A stretch of DNA of 64,000 nt from Pseudomonas brassicacearum (GCF_003732265.1 NZ_MOBK01000002.1:372001-436000), one strand, 5' to 3'. Shown: positions 51,416 through 60,506, counted from the first letter of the stretch. Notes: generated by a model from the sequence alone, not told the origin. Translations and numbers: made by a program.

Positions 51416-52474
51416 TCAAGCGTTCTGCACTGTGACCTGATCGCATTCACTTTCCATCCCGAGCCACCACGCACTCCCGCGTTGCGGATACTTCACGTTA
51501 AACGCCTCGCCCATCTGCGGCGTGGTGATCGACACATTGCGCTCCCAGGCCAACGCCAGGATGCGGTCGAAGGGCTCGAACCAGGCGTGCATCGACAAGT
51601 CGAAGGTGCCGTTGTGAATCGGCAGTAACCAACGTCCTTTGAGGTCGATGTGCGCTTGCAGGGTTTCTTCCGGCTGCATGTGAATGTGCGGCCATTCAAC
51701 GTTGTAGGCGCCGGTTTCCATCAGCGTCAGGTCAAACGGACCGTACTGTTCACCGATGCGTTTGAAGCCATCGAAGTAGCCACTGTCGCCGCTGAAGAAG
51801 ACCCGCGTGTCGCCGTCGATCATCACCCATGAGGCCCAGAGCGTGCTGTTGCCGTCGAACAACCCGCGCCCGGAAAAGTGTTGCGATGGGGTAGCGATGA
51901 ACTGGATGCCGTCCACCTCGGTGCCCTGCCACCAATCGAGTTGGCGCACTTTGCTGGCATCGACGCCCCACTTGATCAGCGTGTCGCCGACGCCCAGCGG
52001 GGTGAGGAAGTAGTTGGCCTTGTCCGCCAGTTTGAGCACCGCGTGATAATCGAGGTGGTCGTAGTGGTCATGGGACAGGATCACCGCTTCAATCGGTGGC
52101 AATTCTTCCAGGCTGATCGGTGGTTGGTGGAAGCGCTTGGGGCCGGCCCATTGCACGGGTGAAGCGCGCTCGGCGAAGACCGGGTCGGTGATCCAGAATT
52201 TGTCCCGCAGTTTCAGCAGCACGGTGGAGTGGCCGAGGCGGTAGACGCTGTGGTTGGGCGCTGCGATCAACGCCGCCTGGGTCAGGGTTTGTACCGGCAC
52301 TGAGGCTGCCGGGCGGGTGTTGCGCGGTTTGTGGAAGATCATGTTCCACATGATGCGCAGCATTTTGTGAACACCTTCGCGTTGCACGGGCACATGGTTT
52401 TGAAAGCGCCCTTCTGTCTGATGGGAAGCTTCAGGCGTAGGGGCGTTATCCGCAGCGGAAGTAGAAGTGGCCAT
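51416..52474 (-). CDS. MBL-fold metallo-hydrolase (NAPE-PLD-like)
   Basis: A 352-residue zinc hydrolase of the metallo-beta-lactamase fold. The metal signature is SHDHYDHLDY (HxHxDH), with GHSTVLLKLRDKFWITDPVFAERASPVQWAGPKRFHQPP before it and MIDGDTRVFFSGDSGYFDGFKRIGEQYGPFDLTLMETGAYN and PIHNGTFDLSMHAWFEPFDR after it. This layout is that of NAPE-phospholipase D and UlaG-like enzymes. No signal peptide, so cytoplasmic. Divergent from a TetR gene with a palindromic operator between, and probably repressed by it. The substrate is unknown. Confidence 0.85.
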   Translation of the reverse strand: MATSTSAADNAPTPEASHQTEGRFQNHVPVQREGVHKMLRIMWNMIFHKPRNTRPAASVPVQTLTQAALIAAPNHSVYRLGHSTVLLKLRDKFWITDPVFAERASPVQWAGPKRFHQPPISLEELPPIEAVILSHDHYDHLDYHAVLKLADKANYFLTPLGVGDTLIKWGVDASKVRQLDWWQGTEVDGIQFIATPSQHFSGRGLFDGNSTLWASWVMIDGDTRVFFSGDSGYFDGFKRIGEQYGPFDLTLMETGAYNVEWPHIHMQPEETLQAHIDLKGRWLLPIHNGTFDLSMHAWFEPFDRILALAWERNVSITTPQMGEAFNVKYPQRGSAWWLGMESECDQVTVQNA

Positions 52475-52594
52475 GACTGAGTGACTCCAGAAAAACCGCA
52501 AGATTGCAGTTCTTCACGGTGGGACGATAAATGGCCAAAGCACGCACGCATCAGCCGGAGATCTATTTTTCGCTGGGCAGGATTAACAAAACGT

Positions 52595-52610
52595 TACACT
52601 GCACAGTGTA
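52595..52610. promoter_or_regulatory. Candidate TetR operator
   Basis: TACACTG-CA-CAGTGTA, a perfect 16-base palindrome between the divergent MBL hydrolase and TetR genes. A related half-site GAGTGTAAC lies at 52651-52659. Confidence 0.6.
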
Positions 52611-52688
52611 GTTTCTAGGTTGCATCAAAGCTGATGACAAGTAAACTACCGAGTGTAACTTTCCTTTGCCTCCTGCCGAAGCGTACTT

Positions 52689-53306
52689 ATGACAGCTCCA
52701 CAGCGCCTGACCGACCGAAAACGCGCAGCCATTATCCAGGCGGCGATTGTCGAGTTCCGTGCCAACGGTTTCGACATCACCAGCATGGACAAGATTGCTG
52801 CCACTGCCGGCGTGTCGAAGCGCACGGTGTACAACCACTTCCCGAGCAAGGAAGAGTTGTTTGCCGAAATCCTCAATCAATTGTGGGCTCGGGTACTGTC
52901 AGATCAGGAAACGGCCTACCGCCCTGACCTGCCCTTGCGCGACCAGATGCGCGTGATGTTGCAGGCAAAAATGCACATGCTCGGCGATGACAATTTTCTC
53001 GACCTGGCGCGGGTGGCCATCGCCGCCACGATCCATTCGCCGGAACGCGCGCAAAACATGGTCGCCAGAATGGGCGAGCGTGAAGAAGACCTGACCGTGT
53101 GGATTCGCACAGCGCAGGCCGATGGTCGATTAAAACCGGTCGATCCTGCGTTTGCCGCCCAACAGATTCAGGGCATGCTCAAATCCTTTGCGTTCTGGCC
53201 ACAGATTTCCATGGGATTGCCGGGGCTGTCAGCGGAGATGCAGACCACCGTGGTGGAGTCGGCGCTGGACATGTTCCTGGCCTGTTATCAGGTCTGCGAA
53301 AAATGA
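52689..53306 (+). CDS. TetR/AcrR family transcriptional regulator
   Basis: A 205-residue repressor. N-terminal HTH (RKRAAIIQAAIVEFRANGFDITSMDKIAATAGVSKRTVYNHFPSKEELFAEIL) at about 10-60. All-helical ligand domain after that, with the TetR_C-like LARVAIAATIHSPERAQNMVARMGEREEDLTVWIRTAQADGRLKPVDPAFAAQQIQGMLKSFAFWPQISMGLP, seen in AcrR-like regulators of lipid or drug responses. Divergent from the MBL-fold hydrolase gene, which it probably controls with itself. Confidence 0.9.
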   Translation: MTAPQRLTDRKRAAIIQAAIVEFRANGFDITSMDKIAATAGVSKRTVYNHFPSKEELFAEILNQLWARVLSDQETAYRPDLPLRDQMRVMLQAKMHMLGDDNFLDLARVAIAATIHSPERAQNMVARMGEREEDLTVWIRTAQADGRLKPVDPAFAAQQIQGMLKSFAFWPQISMGLPGLSAEMQTTVVESALDMFLACYQVCEK

Positions 53307-53426
53307 CACGGTCCCGCCCTTCCCCTGCACGGGTCGATGCTCAATATATCTGCGCAATGTGTTTCAGATTGAAACTGGCACGGGGGCTATAGTGAGCGTC
53401 AGTCCCAGCGCCATGCAGAGAGCATC

Positions 53427-53960
53427 ATGACCACCCCAACCGCTAATAAAAAACCAGTCGTCGATCATTTACGCTTCCATCGCGCTCACGCCCACCTCGC
53501 GCCTACTTTCGGCAATGACAAATTTGCCCTGCGCGCCGAAGCCTTCGCGCGGTTCTTTGGCACGCCGACCTTTCTCGGGGCGCAGACGCTGATCGTGGCG
53601 GTGTGGATATGCCTCAATATCTTTGGCGTGACCCATTTCGACGTCTACCCGTTCATCCTGCTCAACCTGGCGTTCAGCCTGCAAGCGGCTTACGCCGCCC
53701 CACTGATTCTGTTGGCCCAGACCCGTCAGGCGGCGCGCGACAAGGCGCAGTCCGACGCCGATGCGCAACACCGTGAGGCCATCGCTGTGGCCAACAGCGA
53801 ACGCCAGGCCCAGGCCGCGCAGAACACCGCGCAACTGATGGAGTTGCTTGAGCAAAATACCCGGCTCACCGAGATGACCAAGACCCTCACCGAACGCATC
53901 GAAAACCTGACCTCGGAAATGCATCAGCACTTCGTGCGCAAAGAGCCGCCCAAGGTTTAA
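53427..53960 (+). CDS. DUF1003 membrane protein
   Basis: A 177-residue inner-membrane protein of the DUF1003 family; function not established. N-terminal FHRAHAHLAPTFGNDKFALRAEAFARFFGTPTFLGAQTLIVAVWICLNIFG, then a second helix FDVYPFILLNLAFSLQAAYAAPLILLAQTRQAARDKAQSDADAQHREAIA. The C-terminal ~80 residues are a coiled coil (ERQAQAAQNTAQLMELLEQNTRLTEMTKTLTERIENLTSEMHQHF). Both termini are probably cytosolic. Monocistronic, convergent with the LysR gene 7 bases away. Confidence 0.87.
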   Translation: MTTPTANKKPVVDHLRFHRAHAHLAPTFGNDKFALRAEAFARFFGTPTFLGAQTLIVAVWICLNIFGVTHFDVYPFILLNLAFSLQAAYAAPLILLAQTRQAARDKAQSDADAQHREAIAVANSERQAQAAQNTAQLMELLEQNTRLTEMTKTLTERIENLTSEMHQHFVRKEPPKV

Positions 53961-53967
53961 CCCGCGC

Positions 53968-54846
53968 TCAAGGCAATCGAAGCGCCCGCCCCAACTCATC
54001 AAACAGCGTCACCACCGAGCGCAATGCGCGGCAGTCCGGGCGGGTCAGCAACCAGAGCGCGGTGTCATAACCGTGCAGGGGACCGGTCAGCGACTGCAAG
54101 GTGTCGCCGATCAAAAAGTCCGGCAATGCCGCCACCCCTAACCCGGCCCGCACCAGCTCAGTCACCGACAACATGCTGTTGCAACGATACGCCGGCGTGA
54201 CGCCCGGCAAGTGCTGTCGCCGCCAGGCAACGGTGGGATGGTCAGGCAGGAAATCGTCGGGCGCGATCCAGGTCAGCGAAGCCAGGTCTTCAGGGTCGAC
54301 AGACTTCAGGTACCGCTGACTGGCACACACCCGGTAGGAAATATCCGCCAGACGTCGACCAACCAAATGCTCGGGTGGTGTACGCGTCAGGCGCAAAGCG
54401 ATGTCAGCATCGCGTCGACTGAGGTTGGCGAAGTCGTTGGAGGTGCTCAACTCAATGGTTAACGCCGGGTAGGACGGCATGAACTGCGCCAGCGCCGGCA
54501 ACAGCAAACCTTGCAGAACCGAATCGGTGCACGTCAGGCGCACGGTGCCGCTGATGACTTCCCCGCCCTGTTCCACACCAATTCGCGCCGCGTCCAGTGC
54601 TTGTTCTGCGCGCTCGGCCTGCTCGGCCAGGGTTTGTGCGAGCGTGGTTGGCAAATACCCGGCGCGGCTCTTTTCGAACAGTTGTTGACCCAGTGCCGCT
54701 TCCAGTCGGCGGACGGCGCGAAACACCGTTGAAACGTCGACTTTCAGCAGGTTCGAGGCCCGAGCCAGAGAGCCGCCGCGCACCAGGGCGAGGATCAGGG
54801 CCAGGTCGGGATAGTCCAGTCGATAGTGCGTCGCTGCATTGATCAC
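53968..54846 (-). CDS. LysR family transcriptional regulator
   Basis: A 292-residue LTTR. The HTH (LALILALVRGGSLARASNLLKVDVSTVFRAVRRLEAALGQQLFEKSRAGYLPT) begins at about residue 10 from the GTG start at 54846; an in-frame ATG 63 bases upstream would add 21 residues, an N-terminal extension unusual for LTTRs. The C-terminal substrate-binding domain resembles the periplasmic type II fold (VRLTCTDSVLQGLLLPALAQFMPSYPALTIELSTSNDFANLSRRDADIALRLTRTPPEHLVGRRL). Divergent from the amidotransferase-like gene, its probable target; effector unknown. Confidence 0.88.
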   Translation of the reverse strand: MINAATHYRLDYPDLALILALVRGGSLARASNLLKVDVSTVFRAVRRLEAALGQQLFEKSRAGYLPTTLAQTLAEQAERAEQALDAARIGVEQGGEVISGTVRLTCTDSVLQGLLLPALAQFMPSYPALTIELSTSNDFANLSRRDADIALRLTRTPPEHLVGRRLADISYRVCASQRYLKSVDPEDLASLTWIAPDDFLPDHPTVAWRRQHLPGVTPAYRCNSMLSVTELVRAGLGVAALPDFLIGDTLQSLTGPLHGYDTALWLLTRPDCRALRSVVTLFDELGRALRLP

Positions 54847-54924
54847 TTGGGATAACGCCAATATTGAGTGCGTGAACGCCAATCTATAGTGGGTCTCAGG
54901 AATCAACAAGCCGAGAGAGCACTC

Positions 54925-55632
54925 ATGGAAACCCCCTTAATCCGCATCGCCCTGATCGGTGACCACGATCCTCAAATCACCGCCCACCAAGCCATTCCCG
55001 TCGCCCTTGGCATGGCCGCCGAACAGCTGAAGCTGAACGTGCAATTCCAGTGGTTGGCCACTGACCAGATCAACGCCGACACAACGCTGCAAGATTTCGA
55101 TGGTTTCTGGTGCGTGCCCGGTAGTCCTTACCGCGACATGGACGGGGCGTTGCGGGCGATCCGGTTTGCCCGGGAGCAGCAGCGACCGTTCCTCGGCACC
55201 TGTGGCGGGTTCCAACATGCGGTTTTGGAGTACGCCCGCCATGTGTTGGGCTGGGAAGATGCCGAACATGGTGAAACACATCCTGATGCCGCGCGGGCGC
55301 TTCTGACGCCACTGACCTGTTCGCTGGTGGAAGCGGTGGACAGCATTCATCTGGTTGAAGGTTCGTTGATCGCCAACGCGTATGAAACGGCTGAGATACG
55401 CGAAGGCTATCGCTGCCGCTTCGGTGTGAATCCTGAATTCGAGCGTGAGTTGTTGACCCAACAGCTACACGCCGTTGGCCATGATTCGCAGGGGGATTTG
55501 CGCGCCGTTGAGCTCACAGGGCATCCGTTCTTTGTCGCCACGCTGTTCCAGCCGGAACGTGCGGCGCTCAAGGGTGTTCTGCCGCCGCTGGTCCGCGCTT
55601 TCATCAAGGCTTGTGTGAGGCAGAAACCATGA
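54925..55632 (+). CDS. CTP synthase C-terminal region-related glutamine amidotransferase-like protein
   Basis: A 235-residue class I GATase-fold protein like the family annotated 'CTP synthase C-terminal region-related (seleno)protein'. The nucleophile motif GTCGGFQHAVLEYARHVL (Cys93) is present, as is WCVPGSPYRDMDGALRAIRFAREQQRPFLG. The His of the Cys-His-Glu triad, normally in QFHPE of CTP synthase, is replaced by Gln in TLFQPERAALKG. It may therefore not hydrolyse glutamine as CTP synthase does. Its stop overlaps the start of the ABM gene by 4 bases, so the two are co-translated. ATG at 54925; the family's real substrate is unknown. Confidence 0.8.
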   Translation: METPLIRIALIGDHDPQITAHQAIPVALGMAAEQLKLNVQFQWLATDQINADTTLQDFDGFWCVPGSPYRDMDGALRAIRFAREQQRPFLGTCGGFQHAVLEYARHVLGWEDAEHGETHPDAARALLTPLTCSLVEAVDSIHLVEGSLIANAYETAEIREGYRCRFGVNPEFERELLTQQLHAVGHDSQGDLRAVELTGHPFFVATLFQPERAALKGVLPPLVRAFIKACVRQKP

Positions 55633-55943
55633 CCGCGACGACACCTTACTACGCGGTGATTTTCACCTCCCGGCGCACTGAAGGTGATCAGGGTTACGCT
55701 GAGGCGGCTAAACGCATGGTGGAGCTGGCCCGTGAGCAGCCGGGGTTTCTGGGTGTGGAGTCGGCTCGAGGGGAGGATGGGCTCGGGATTACGGTTTCGT
55801 ATTGGGCCAGTGAAGCGGCGATTCTGGCGTGGAAACATCATCCCGAGCACAGTGAGATTCGTGAGCGCGGGCGCTCGACCTGGTATGCGGCGTGTCAGAC
55901 GCGGGTGTGCAGGGTTGAGCGGGATTATCGGTTTCAGCTCTGA
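55629..55943 (+). CDS. ABM-domain protein (antibiotic biosynthesis monooxygenase-like)
   Basis: A 104-residue ferredoxin-like alpha+beta protein of the ABM family (heme-degrading or quinol monooxygenase-like, substrate-broad): YYAVIFTSRRTEGDQGYAEAAKRMVELAREQPGFLGVESARGEDGLGITVSYWASEAAILAWKHHPEHSEIRERGRSTWYAACQTRVCRVERDYRF. Conserved 'QPGFLGVESxR' and 'YWxSxExI-x-x-W' patterns are intact. The ATG overlaps the amidotransferase stop (ATGA), a translationally coupled pair. Function in this pair unknown. Confidence 0.85.
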   Translation: MTATTPYYAVIFTSRRTEGDQGYAEAAKRMVELAREQPGFLGVESARGEDGLGITVSYWASEAAILAWKHHPEHSEIRERGRSTWYAACQTRVCRVERDYRFQL

Positions 55944-55966
55944 AATTGCGCTGTCCTTTAAGCCGC

Positions 55967-56044
55967 CTTCGCGAGCAAGCCCGCTCCCACATTTGATCTG
56001 CGGTGCAACATAGATCAAGTGTGGGAGCGGGCTTGCTCGCGAAG
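55967..56044. repeat. REP doublet, class A
   Basis: 25-bp perfect inverted repeat: arms 55967-55991 and 56020-56044. Between the ABM gene and the convergent small gene at 56.1 kb. Confidence 0.92.
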
Positions 56045-56068
56045 AGGCCAGCACCGTCGCCGCAAATC

Positions 56069-56395
56069 TCAACTCGGCACAAGACTCCGCACCGCCGCAA
56101 TCTCCGGCACTTCCCGCCGCTGCATATACACCCGCAACGGCTCGGTAATGTTGATCCGGTCATCAATATTCTGATCCAGCAGCAACTGAATCAACTCACG
56201 CTTGAGCGTCATGACCTGCCCCGGCCCAGGCGCCCAGACAAACTCGCTCACCGGAATAATGCCGTCATCGGCCACGTCCATGCCGAACGCGTCTTCGCTG
56301 AATCGAACGATGTAATGGCCGGTCTTGCGATTGAGGCCGACGAAGCCGTTGAGTTGGTCGGCGGCCTGGCAGATGAGTTCGGAAGTGATGCGCAT
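56069..56395 (-). CDS. Conserved hypothetical small protein
   Basis: A 108-residue soluble protein that I do not recognise: ITSELICQAADQLNGFVGLNRKTGHYIVRFSEDAFGMDVADDGIIPVSEFVWAPGPGQVMTLKRELIQLLLDQNIDDRINITEPLRVYMQRREVPEIAAVRSL. The pattern is alpha/beta with no membrane segment or signal peptide. Codon use is typical of the genome. Monocistronic, divergent from glpQ across about 240 bases. Confidence 0.75.
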   Translation of the reverse strand: MRITSELICQAADQLNGFVGLNRKTGHYIVRFSEDAFGMDVADDGIIPVSEFVWAPGPGQVMTLKRELIQLLLDQNIDDRINITEPLRVYMQRREVPEIAAVRSLVPS

Positions 56396-56632
56396 ATAAA
56401 CCTCACAAAAAGGTCGTTAACGACCGGTGATCGATGGTTTACACGCAAGGAAAACGACGCGGGTTTCCCTCTGCCGGGGAAACTGCCGTGGCCAAGAGTA
56501 CTGCAAAGCAGCGCACACCTGCGCTGAAAAAATAGCCTTTAAACACGTTTATGTCGGTCTGGCGATAGCGCGAGCGGCGCTCAGTTGTTAAAAGAGACGT
56601 CTTTGAAAATCTCTCTGCGAAAGGATCTCGAC

Positions 56633-57760
56633 ATGCCGGTTACCTTCACCAAAAGCGCCCTGCTGCTGAGTCTGATGCTCGGCCTCGGCCAGGCACAGGC
56701 TGCCAGCGAGCCCGGCCCGACCGCTCTGGCCAGCCGTTTGGGCATTCCGCACCCGGCGGTAATCGCCCACCGCGGCGCGTCGTTCGATGCACCCGAGTCC
56801 ACCGCGGCCGCCTACAAACTGGCCCGTGACCTGGGCGCCGATTACCTGGAGATGGACCTGCAACGCAGCAAGGACGGCGTGCTGTTTGCCCTGCACGACA
56901 ACAACCTGCAACGCACTACCGACGTCGCCACCCGGTTCCCTGATCGCAAGGACAGCCCGGCCAACGCGTTCACCATGGCCGAACTGAAAACCCTCGACGC
57001 TGGCAGCTGGTTCAACACGGCTTACCCGGAACGCGCGCGTCCGTCCTACGCCGGGCTGAAAATCCTGACCCTGGACGAGATCATCGACATCGCCCAGGGC
57101 AACCCGCTGCACAAGCCGGGCTTGTACATCGAGACCAAGGAACCGAAGCAATTCCCCGGGATCGAGAGCGACCTCAAGGACAAGTTGCAGGACCGTGGCT
57201 GGCTGAGCCCGGCCGGTTCGAAACTGGCGAAAAGTGATCTGGCGGTTGGCCAGGGCAAAGGCAAGGTGGTGCTGCAAACCTTCGAGAAGAGCAGCCTTGA
57301 ACTGCTGGAAAAAGAAATGCCGAAAGTGCCGAAAATCCTTCTGCTGTGGGTCGGCGAAGGCAGCATCGAGCCGAAATCCAAGGTGACGTTCGCCGAATCC
57401 GGCGACAAGGACAAAGCCACTTACTACGCCAAACAGGAACCGAAAGACAAAGCCGAATTCCAGCAATGGGTCGAGTACGCCAAGGCCCAGGGCGCCATCG
57501 GCACCGGCCCTTCCGCCGCGCTGACCCAGGGTGGCGATCAAAGCTATTCGGACCTGGTGCAGCCGTGGATGAACCAGTTCACCCACGATCAGGGTTTGTT
57601 GGTACACGTGTACACCATTGATGATGCGGTGGATTACCAGAAGGTGACGGATGCCGGGGTGGATGGGGTCTTTACTAACCGGGCCAGTGAGTTGTTGAAG
57701 TTCTATAAGCGGCCGGCGGCGGGGACGGTTGCGCAGTTGCTGCAGAATAACGGGTATTGA
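56633..57760 (+). CDS. glpQ: Glycerophosphodiester phosphodiesterase GlpQ
   Basis: A periplasmic enzyme hydrolysing glycerophosphodiesters to glycerol-3-phosphate and the alcohol. Signal peptide MPVTFTKSALLLSLMLGLGQAQAA. GDPD core: AVIAHRGASFDAPESTAAAYKLARDLGADYLEMDLQRSKDGVLFALHDNNLQRTTDVATRF with catalytic His residues and Ca/Mg-binding Glu/Asp, and HKPGLYIETKEPKQFPGI (metal-binding Glu). C-terminal HVYTIDDAVDYQKVTDAGVDGVFTNRASELLKFY. 375 aa from the ATG at 56633, where AAGGA precedes it; an upstream ATG adds 16 residues without a signal. No glpT/ugp beside it and no clear Pho box. Confidence 0.94.
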   Translation: MPVTFTKSALLLSLMLGLGQAQAASEPGPTALASRLGIPHPAVIAHRGASFDAPESTAAAYKLARDLGADYLEMDLQRSKDGVLFALHDNNLQRTTDVATRFPDRKDSPANAFTMAELKTLDAGSWFNTAYPERARPSYAGLKILTLDEIIDIAQGNPLHKPGLYIETKEPKQFPGIESDLKDKLQDRGWLSPAGSKLAKSDLAVGQGKGKVVLQTFEKSSLELLEKEMPKVPKILLLWVGEGSIEPKSKVTFAESGDKDKATYYAKQEPKDKAEFQQWVEYAKAQGAIGTGPSAALTQGGDQSYSDLVQPWMNQFTHDQGLLVHVYTIDDAVDYQKVTDAGVDGVFTNRASELLKFYKRPAAGTVAQLLQNNGY

Positions 57761-57779
57761 TTCGGGACCGCGGTGCGGC

Positions 57780-57810
57780 TATCGCGGGCAAGCCACGCTC
57801 CCACAGCATT
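57780..57810 (+). repeat. Single REP-like unit, class E
   Basis: TATCGCGGGCAAGCCACGCTCCCACA-like sequence, the common Pseudomonas intergenic 'cgcgggcaagcc...ctccca' unit, as a solitary half after glpQ. Confidence 0.65.
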
Positions 57811-57913
57811 TGTGCAGCACTTGTGGGTGGTGGCTTTCTGGAATTAAGGGTGAATTAAGATGCCCTGGTTAATCTGGCGCCACTTAAACAGAACAACCCA
57901 AGGAAAGAACTTT

Positions 57914-58219
57914 ATGAAAACGTTGACTGCCCTGTTCACCGCCGCTGCCCTGACCCTCACCGCTGGCCTGGCCCAGGCTGACGTACGCGTCGATCAGATC
58001 CCTGAACTGGTCAAGAGCGGCAAGATCAAGCCACTGGAAGAAATGAACCAGGCAGCGCTGAAACTGCATCCGGGCGCGACCATCACCGACACGGACCTGG
58101 ACAACCACTTCAACGGCTACGAATACGAAGTGGAACTGCGTACCGCCGAAGGTGTGGAATGGGACGTCGATTTCGATGCCGCCACAGGCAAAGTACTGAG
58201 CAACAAACAAGACAAGTAA
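57914..58219 (+). CDS. PepSY domain secreted protein
   Basis: A 101-residue periplasmic PepSY-domain protein. Signal peptide MKTLTALFTAAALTLTAGLAQAD, then a short PepSY domain (VDQIPELVKSGKIKPLEEMNQAALKLHPGATITDTDLDNHFNGYEYEVELRTAEGVEWDVDFDAATGKVLSNKQDK). PepSY domains may inhibit or sense periplasmic proteases or two-component inputs. AGGAAAG precedes the ATG. Terminator directly follows the stop. Confidence 0.85.
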   Translation: MKTLTALFTAAALTLTAGLAQADVRVDQIPELVKSGKIKPLEEMNQAALKLHPGATITDTDLDNHFNGYEYEVELRTAEGVEWDVDFDAATGKVLSNKQDK

Positions 58220-58230
58220 TCCCCTCTGAA

Positions 58231-58266
58231 AAGCCGCACGATATACAAATCGTGCGGCTTTTTTGC
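58231..58266 (+). terminator. Intrinsic terminator of the PepSY gene
   Basis: AAGCCGCACGAT-ATACAA-ATCGTGCGGCTT followed by TTTTTT, 11 bases after the stop. Confidence 0.9.
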
Positions 58267-58334
58267 ATTTCGAATTCAGATCGCGCCAACACACCTGGTA
58301 TTTATCAGTTCGAAAGCTACATCCCGGTACAGGC

Positions 58335-58772
58335 TTAAGCGCTGGTATTGACCAGCGAACCCGACGTGCTCGAATCAGTTTCCTGCAACGCCTGCAACAA
58401 CGCCGCCGTCGCCGTCTGCAACGAACCCGCCGTGGTCGCAATCTGCGACTGAGCGGCAGCTACGTCGGCCGCTTTCGCATCCGCATCTTCCTGTTTCGCC
58501 TGCGCCGCTTGCAGCTGTTGCTGTTGTTCCTGCATCTGCTTTTGCAGCTCGGCGATTTGCTTGCGCAAGGTTTTCACCGCATCGGATTCTTCACTGCTGC
58601 TGGAACTGCTGTCGCTCGACGCCGGAGCGCCGCCGGCGGCCACTTTGGAGTCGTCGGAAGGCGTAGCGCTGGTGGTGGTGACGGAGGTGTCGGCGGCGGG
58701 ATCGCTGATCGCGGTTTTGCTGGTGGAGGGGGTGAGGGGCTGGTTGATCGAGACCGAGGTGATGCTGACCAT
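58335..58772 (-). CDS. Small Ser/Thr- and Gln-rich coiled-coil protein (FlxA-like)
   Basis: A 145-residue protein with a disordered N-terminus (MVSITSVSINQPLTPSTSKTAISDPAADTSVTTTSATPSDDS, SSSSSEES) and a central coiled coil (VKTLRKQIAELQKQMQEQQQQLQAAQAKQEDADAKAADVAAAQSQIATTAGSLQTATAALLQALQE). The register resembles FlxA-like family proteins, but low complexity makes this a weak call. No signal peptide. It lies between the PepSY gene and the chemoreceptor on the same strand as the latter. Confidence 0.7.
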   Translation of the reverse strand: MVSITSVSINQPLTPSTSKTAISDPAADTSVTTTSATPSDDSKVAAGGAPASSDSSSSSSEESDAVKTLRKQIAELQKQMQEQQQQLQAAQAKQEDADAKAADVAAAQSQIATTAGSLQTATAALLQALQETDSSTSGSLVNTSA

Positions 58773-58883
58773 GGGATTTATCCACTGTGGGTGTTGGGTA
58801 TCTCCCTCATCGACATGGCCCGGCCGCACTTGAGATCGACTGTGTACCGACTCGGTAAGCGAGCCGGTACACAGCCGTCGGCC

Positions 58884-60506
58884 TTACGCGCTCAAACGCG
58901 CCGTCACGTCATTCAACTGCGACGACAAGCCGTGCAGGTTGTGGCTTGCCGCTTCGGTGCGTTGCACGTTGTCCAGATTGGTACTGGCGATGCTGGTGAT
59001 CTCGGTGAGGTTGCGCGAGATGTCCTCGGCGACCGAAGTCTGCTCTTCGGCAGCCGTGGCGATCTGGCGGTTCATGTCGCGAATCGCTTCGACGGCCTGG
59101 GTAATCCGCTCCAGCATGGCGCCGGCCTCGGTCACTTGCTGCACGCTTTCTTCACTGCGTGACTGCCCGCTTTCAATCGCCTGCGCCGCGTCCACCGCGC
59201 CGGTTTGCACGGTCTGGATGATCTGGTTGATCTCGATGATCGACGCCGCCGTGCGCTGGGCCAGGCTGCGCACTTCATCGGCCACCACCGCAAAACCGCG
59301 CCCGGCTTCACCGGCACGGGCCGCTTCGATGGCCGCGTTGAGCGCCAGCAGGTTGGTCTGTTCGGCGATCCCGCGAATCACTTCCAGCACCTTGCCGATG
59401 CGGCCGCTGTCGGTTTCCAGCTGACGAATGACCGTGGCGGTGTTGGCGATCTCTCCGCGCATCTGGGTGATGGTGTGGATGGTGCCCTGCATGACTTTTT
59501 CGCCCTGCTGCGCGGACTGATCCGCGTCGTCGGCAGCACGTGCGGCGTCTGCGGCGTGGCGCGCAACTTCTTGCGCGGTGGCGGACATTTCGTTCATCGC
59601 CGTGGCCACCTGATCGGTGCGGTTGAACTGCTCGTTGGTGCCACCCGCCATCAGCGTGGCAATGGAGTTCAGTTCGCCGCTGGCGCTGTCCAGGTCCTTG
59701 GCACTGCGCTGCAAATGGCTGAAGGTTTCGGCGAGGAAGTCGCGCAAGGTATTGGCGGCGACCGCCAGTTTGCCCAGCTCATCCTGACGGGTGCTGGCCA
59801 CGCGGTCGGCGAATTTGCCCTGGCTGAGTTGCGCGACGTATTCGATCAGTTTGCGAATCGGCTCGACCAGGTTGCGGTTGACCAGCCACAGGCTCAACAG
59901 CCCGATCAACAAGCCCGAGGCGAGCATCACGATGATCCCCAGCAACACGGTGCGGTCAGCGTCGGCACTGATCAGCTTCGATTGCTCCGCGCCCTGCTTG
60001 CGCAGTTCGGCGACCAATTCGCTCATCTGATCGCTGGCCGCGCGGTCCACGCCTTTGACGGCGGTGTCGCCAGCAGTCGGGTCGGCACCCGCAGCAACGT
60101 AGGCATCGCGGCCCTTCTGGTAGGCGGCACCGAGCAAGCGGTGTTCATCACGCAGGCGTTCGATGCGGGTCTTGAGTTGCGGCTCGATGCCCTTCTGCCC
60201 GGCCAGTTCACCGAGGATGCTTTGCACATCGCGCTGACGGTCTTCGAATTGCTTCCAGTATTTGTCCAGGTCCGCCGGTTGCTTGCCGCGCAGCAGGACG
60301 TTTTTCCATTCCTGAACCTGCACCTTGAATTGCAGGTTGGCTTCATCGATCAACTGGGACGTGTGCAGCGGGCCATCGATCAGGTTCGCGTAGCTCTGAA
60401 CACCGCTGGACAGAAAGTGAAAGCAAGCCAAAGCGATCAGCAACATCGCCAGCAGGCTGCCGCTCAACAAGGCGAGGATTTGTGCTCTCAGGGATTTTTG
60501 CAGCAT
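58884..60506 (-). CDS. Methyl-accepting chemotaxis protein
   Basis: A 540-residue inner-membrane chemoreceptor. TM1 about 8-33 ([26 protein letters not shown]), a periplasmic helical bundle about 34-185 (four-helix-type ligand domain), TM2 about 190-212 ([24 protein letters not shown]), HAMP about 213-265, then the cytoplasmic signalling domain with the tip [45 protein letters not shown] intact. C-terminus has no CheR-docking pentapeptide. Ligand unknown. ATG at 60506 ([14 protein letters not shown]) gives a short cytosolic start; an ATG 30 bases upstream adds ten residues. Confidence 0.92.
   Translation of the reverse strand: MLQKSLRAQILALLSGSLLAMLLIALACFHFLSSGVQSYANLIDGPLHTSQLIDEANLQFKVQVQEWKNVLLRGKQPADLDKYWKQFEDRQRDVQSILGELAGQKGIEPQLKTRIERLRDEHRLLGAAYQKGRDAYVAAGADPTAGDTAVKGVDRAASDQMSELVAELRKQGAEQSKLISADADRTVLLGIIVMLASGLLIGLLSLWLVNRNLVEPIRKLIEYVAQLSQGKFADRVASTRQDELGKLAVAANTLRDFLAETFSHLQRSAKDLDSASGELNSIATLMAGGTNEQFNRTDQVATAMNEMSATAQEVARHAADAARAADDADQSAQQGEKVMQGTIHTITQMRGEIANTATVIRQLETDSGRIGKVLEVIRGIAEQTNLLALNAAIEAARAGEAGRGFAVVADEVRSLAQRTAASIIEINQIIQTVQTGAVDAAQAIESGQSRSEESVQQVTEAGAMLERITQAVEAIRDMNRQIATAAEEQTSVAEDISRNLTEITSIASTNLDNVQRTEAASHNLHGLSSQLNDVTARLSA

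Noticed and set aside
53365..53385. Possible sigma-54 site ACTGGCACGGGGGCTATAG before the DUF1003 gene
   Set aside because: The -24 half fits, but the -12 half lacks the TTGC/CTGC GC element at the right spacing.
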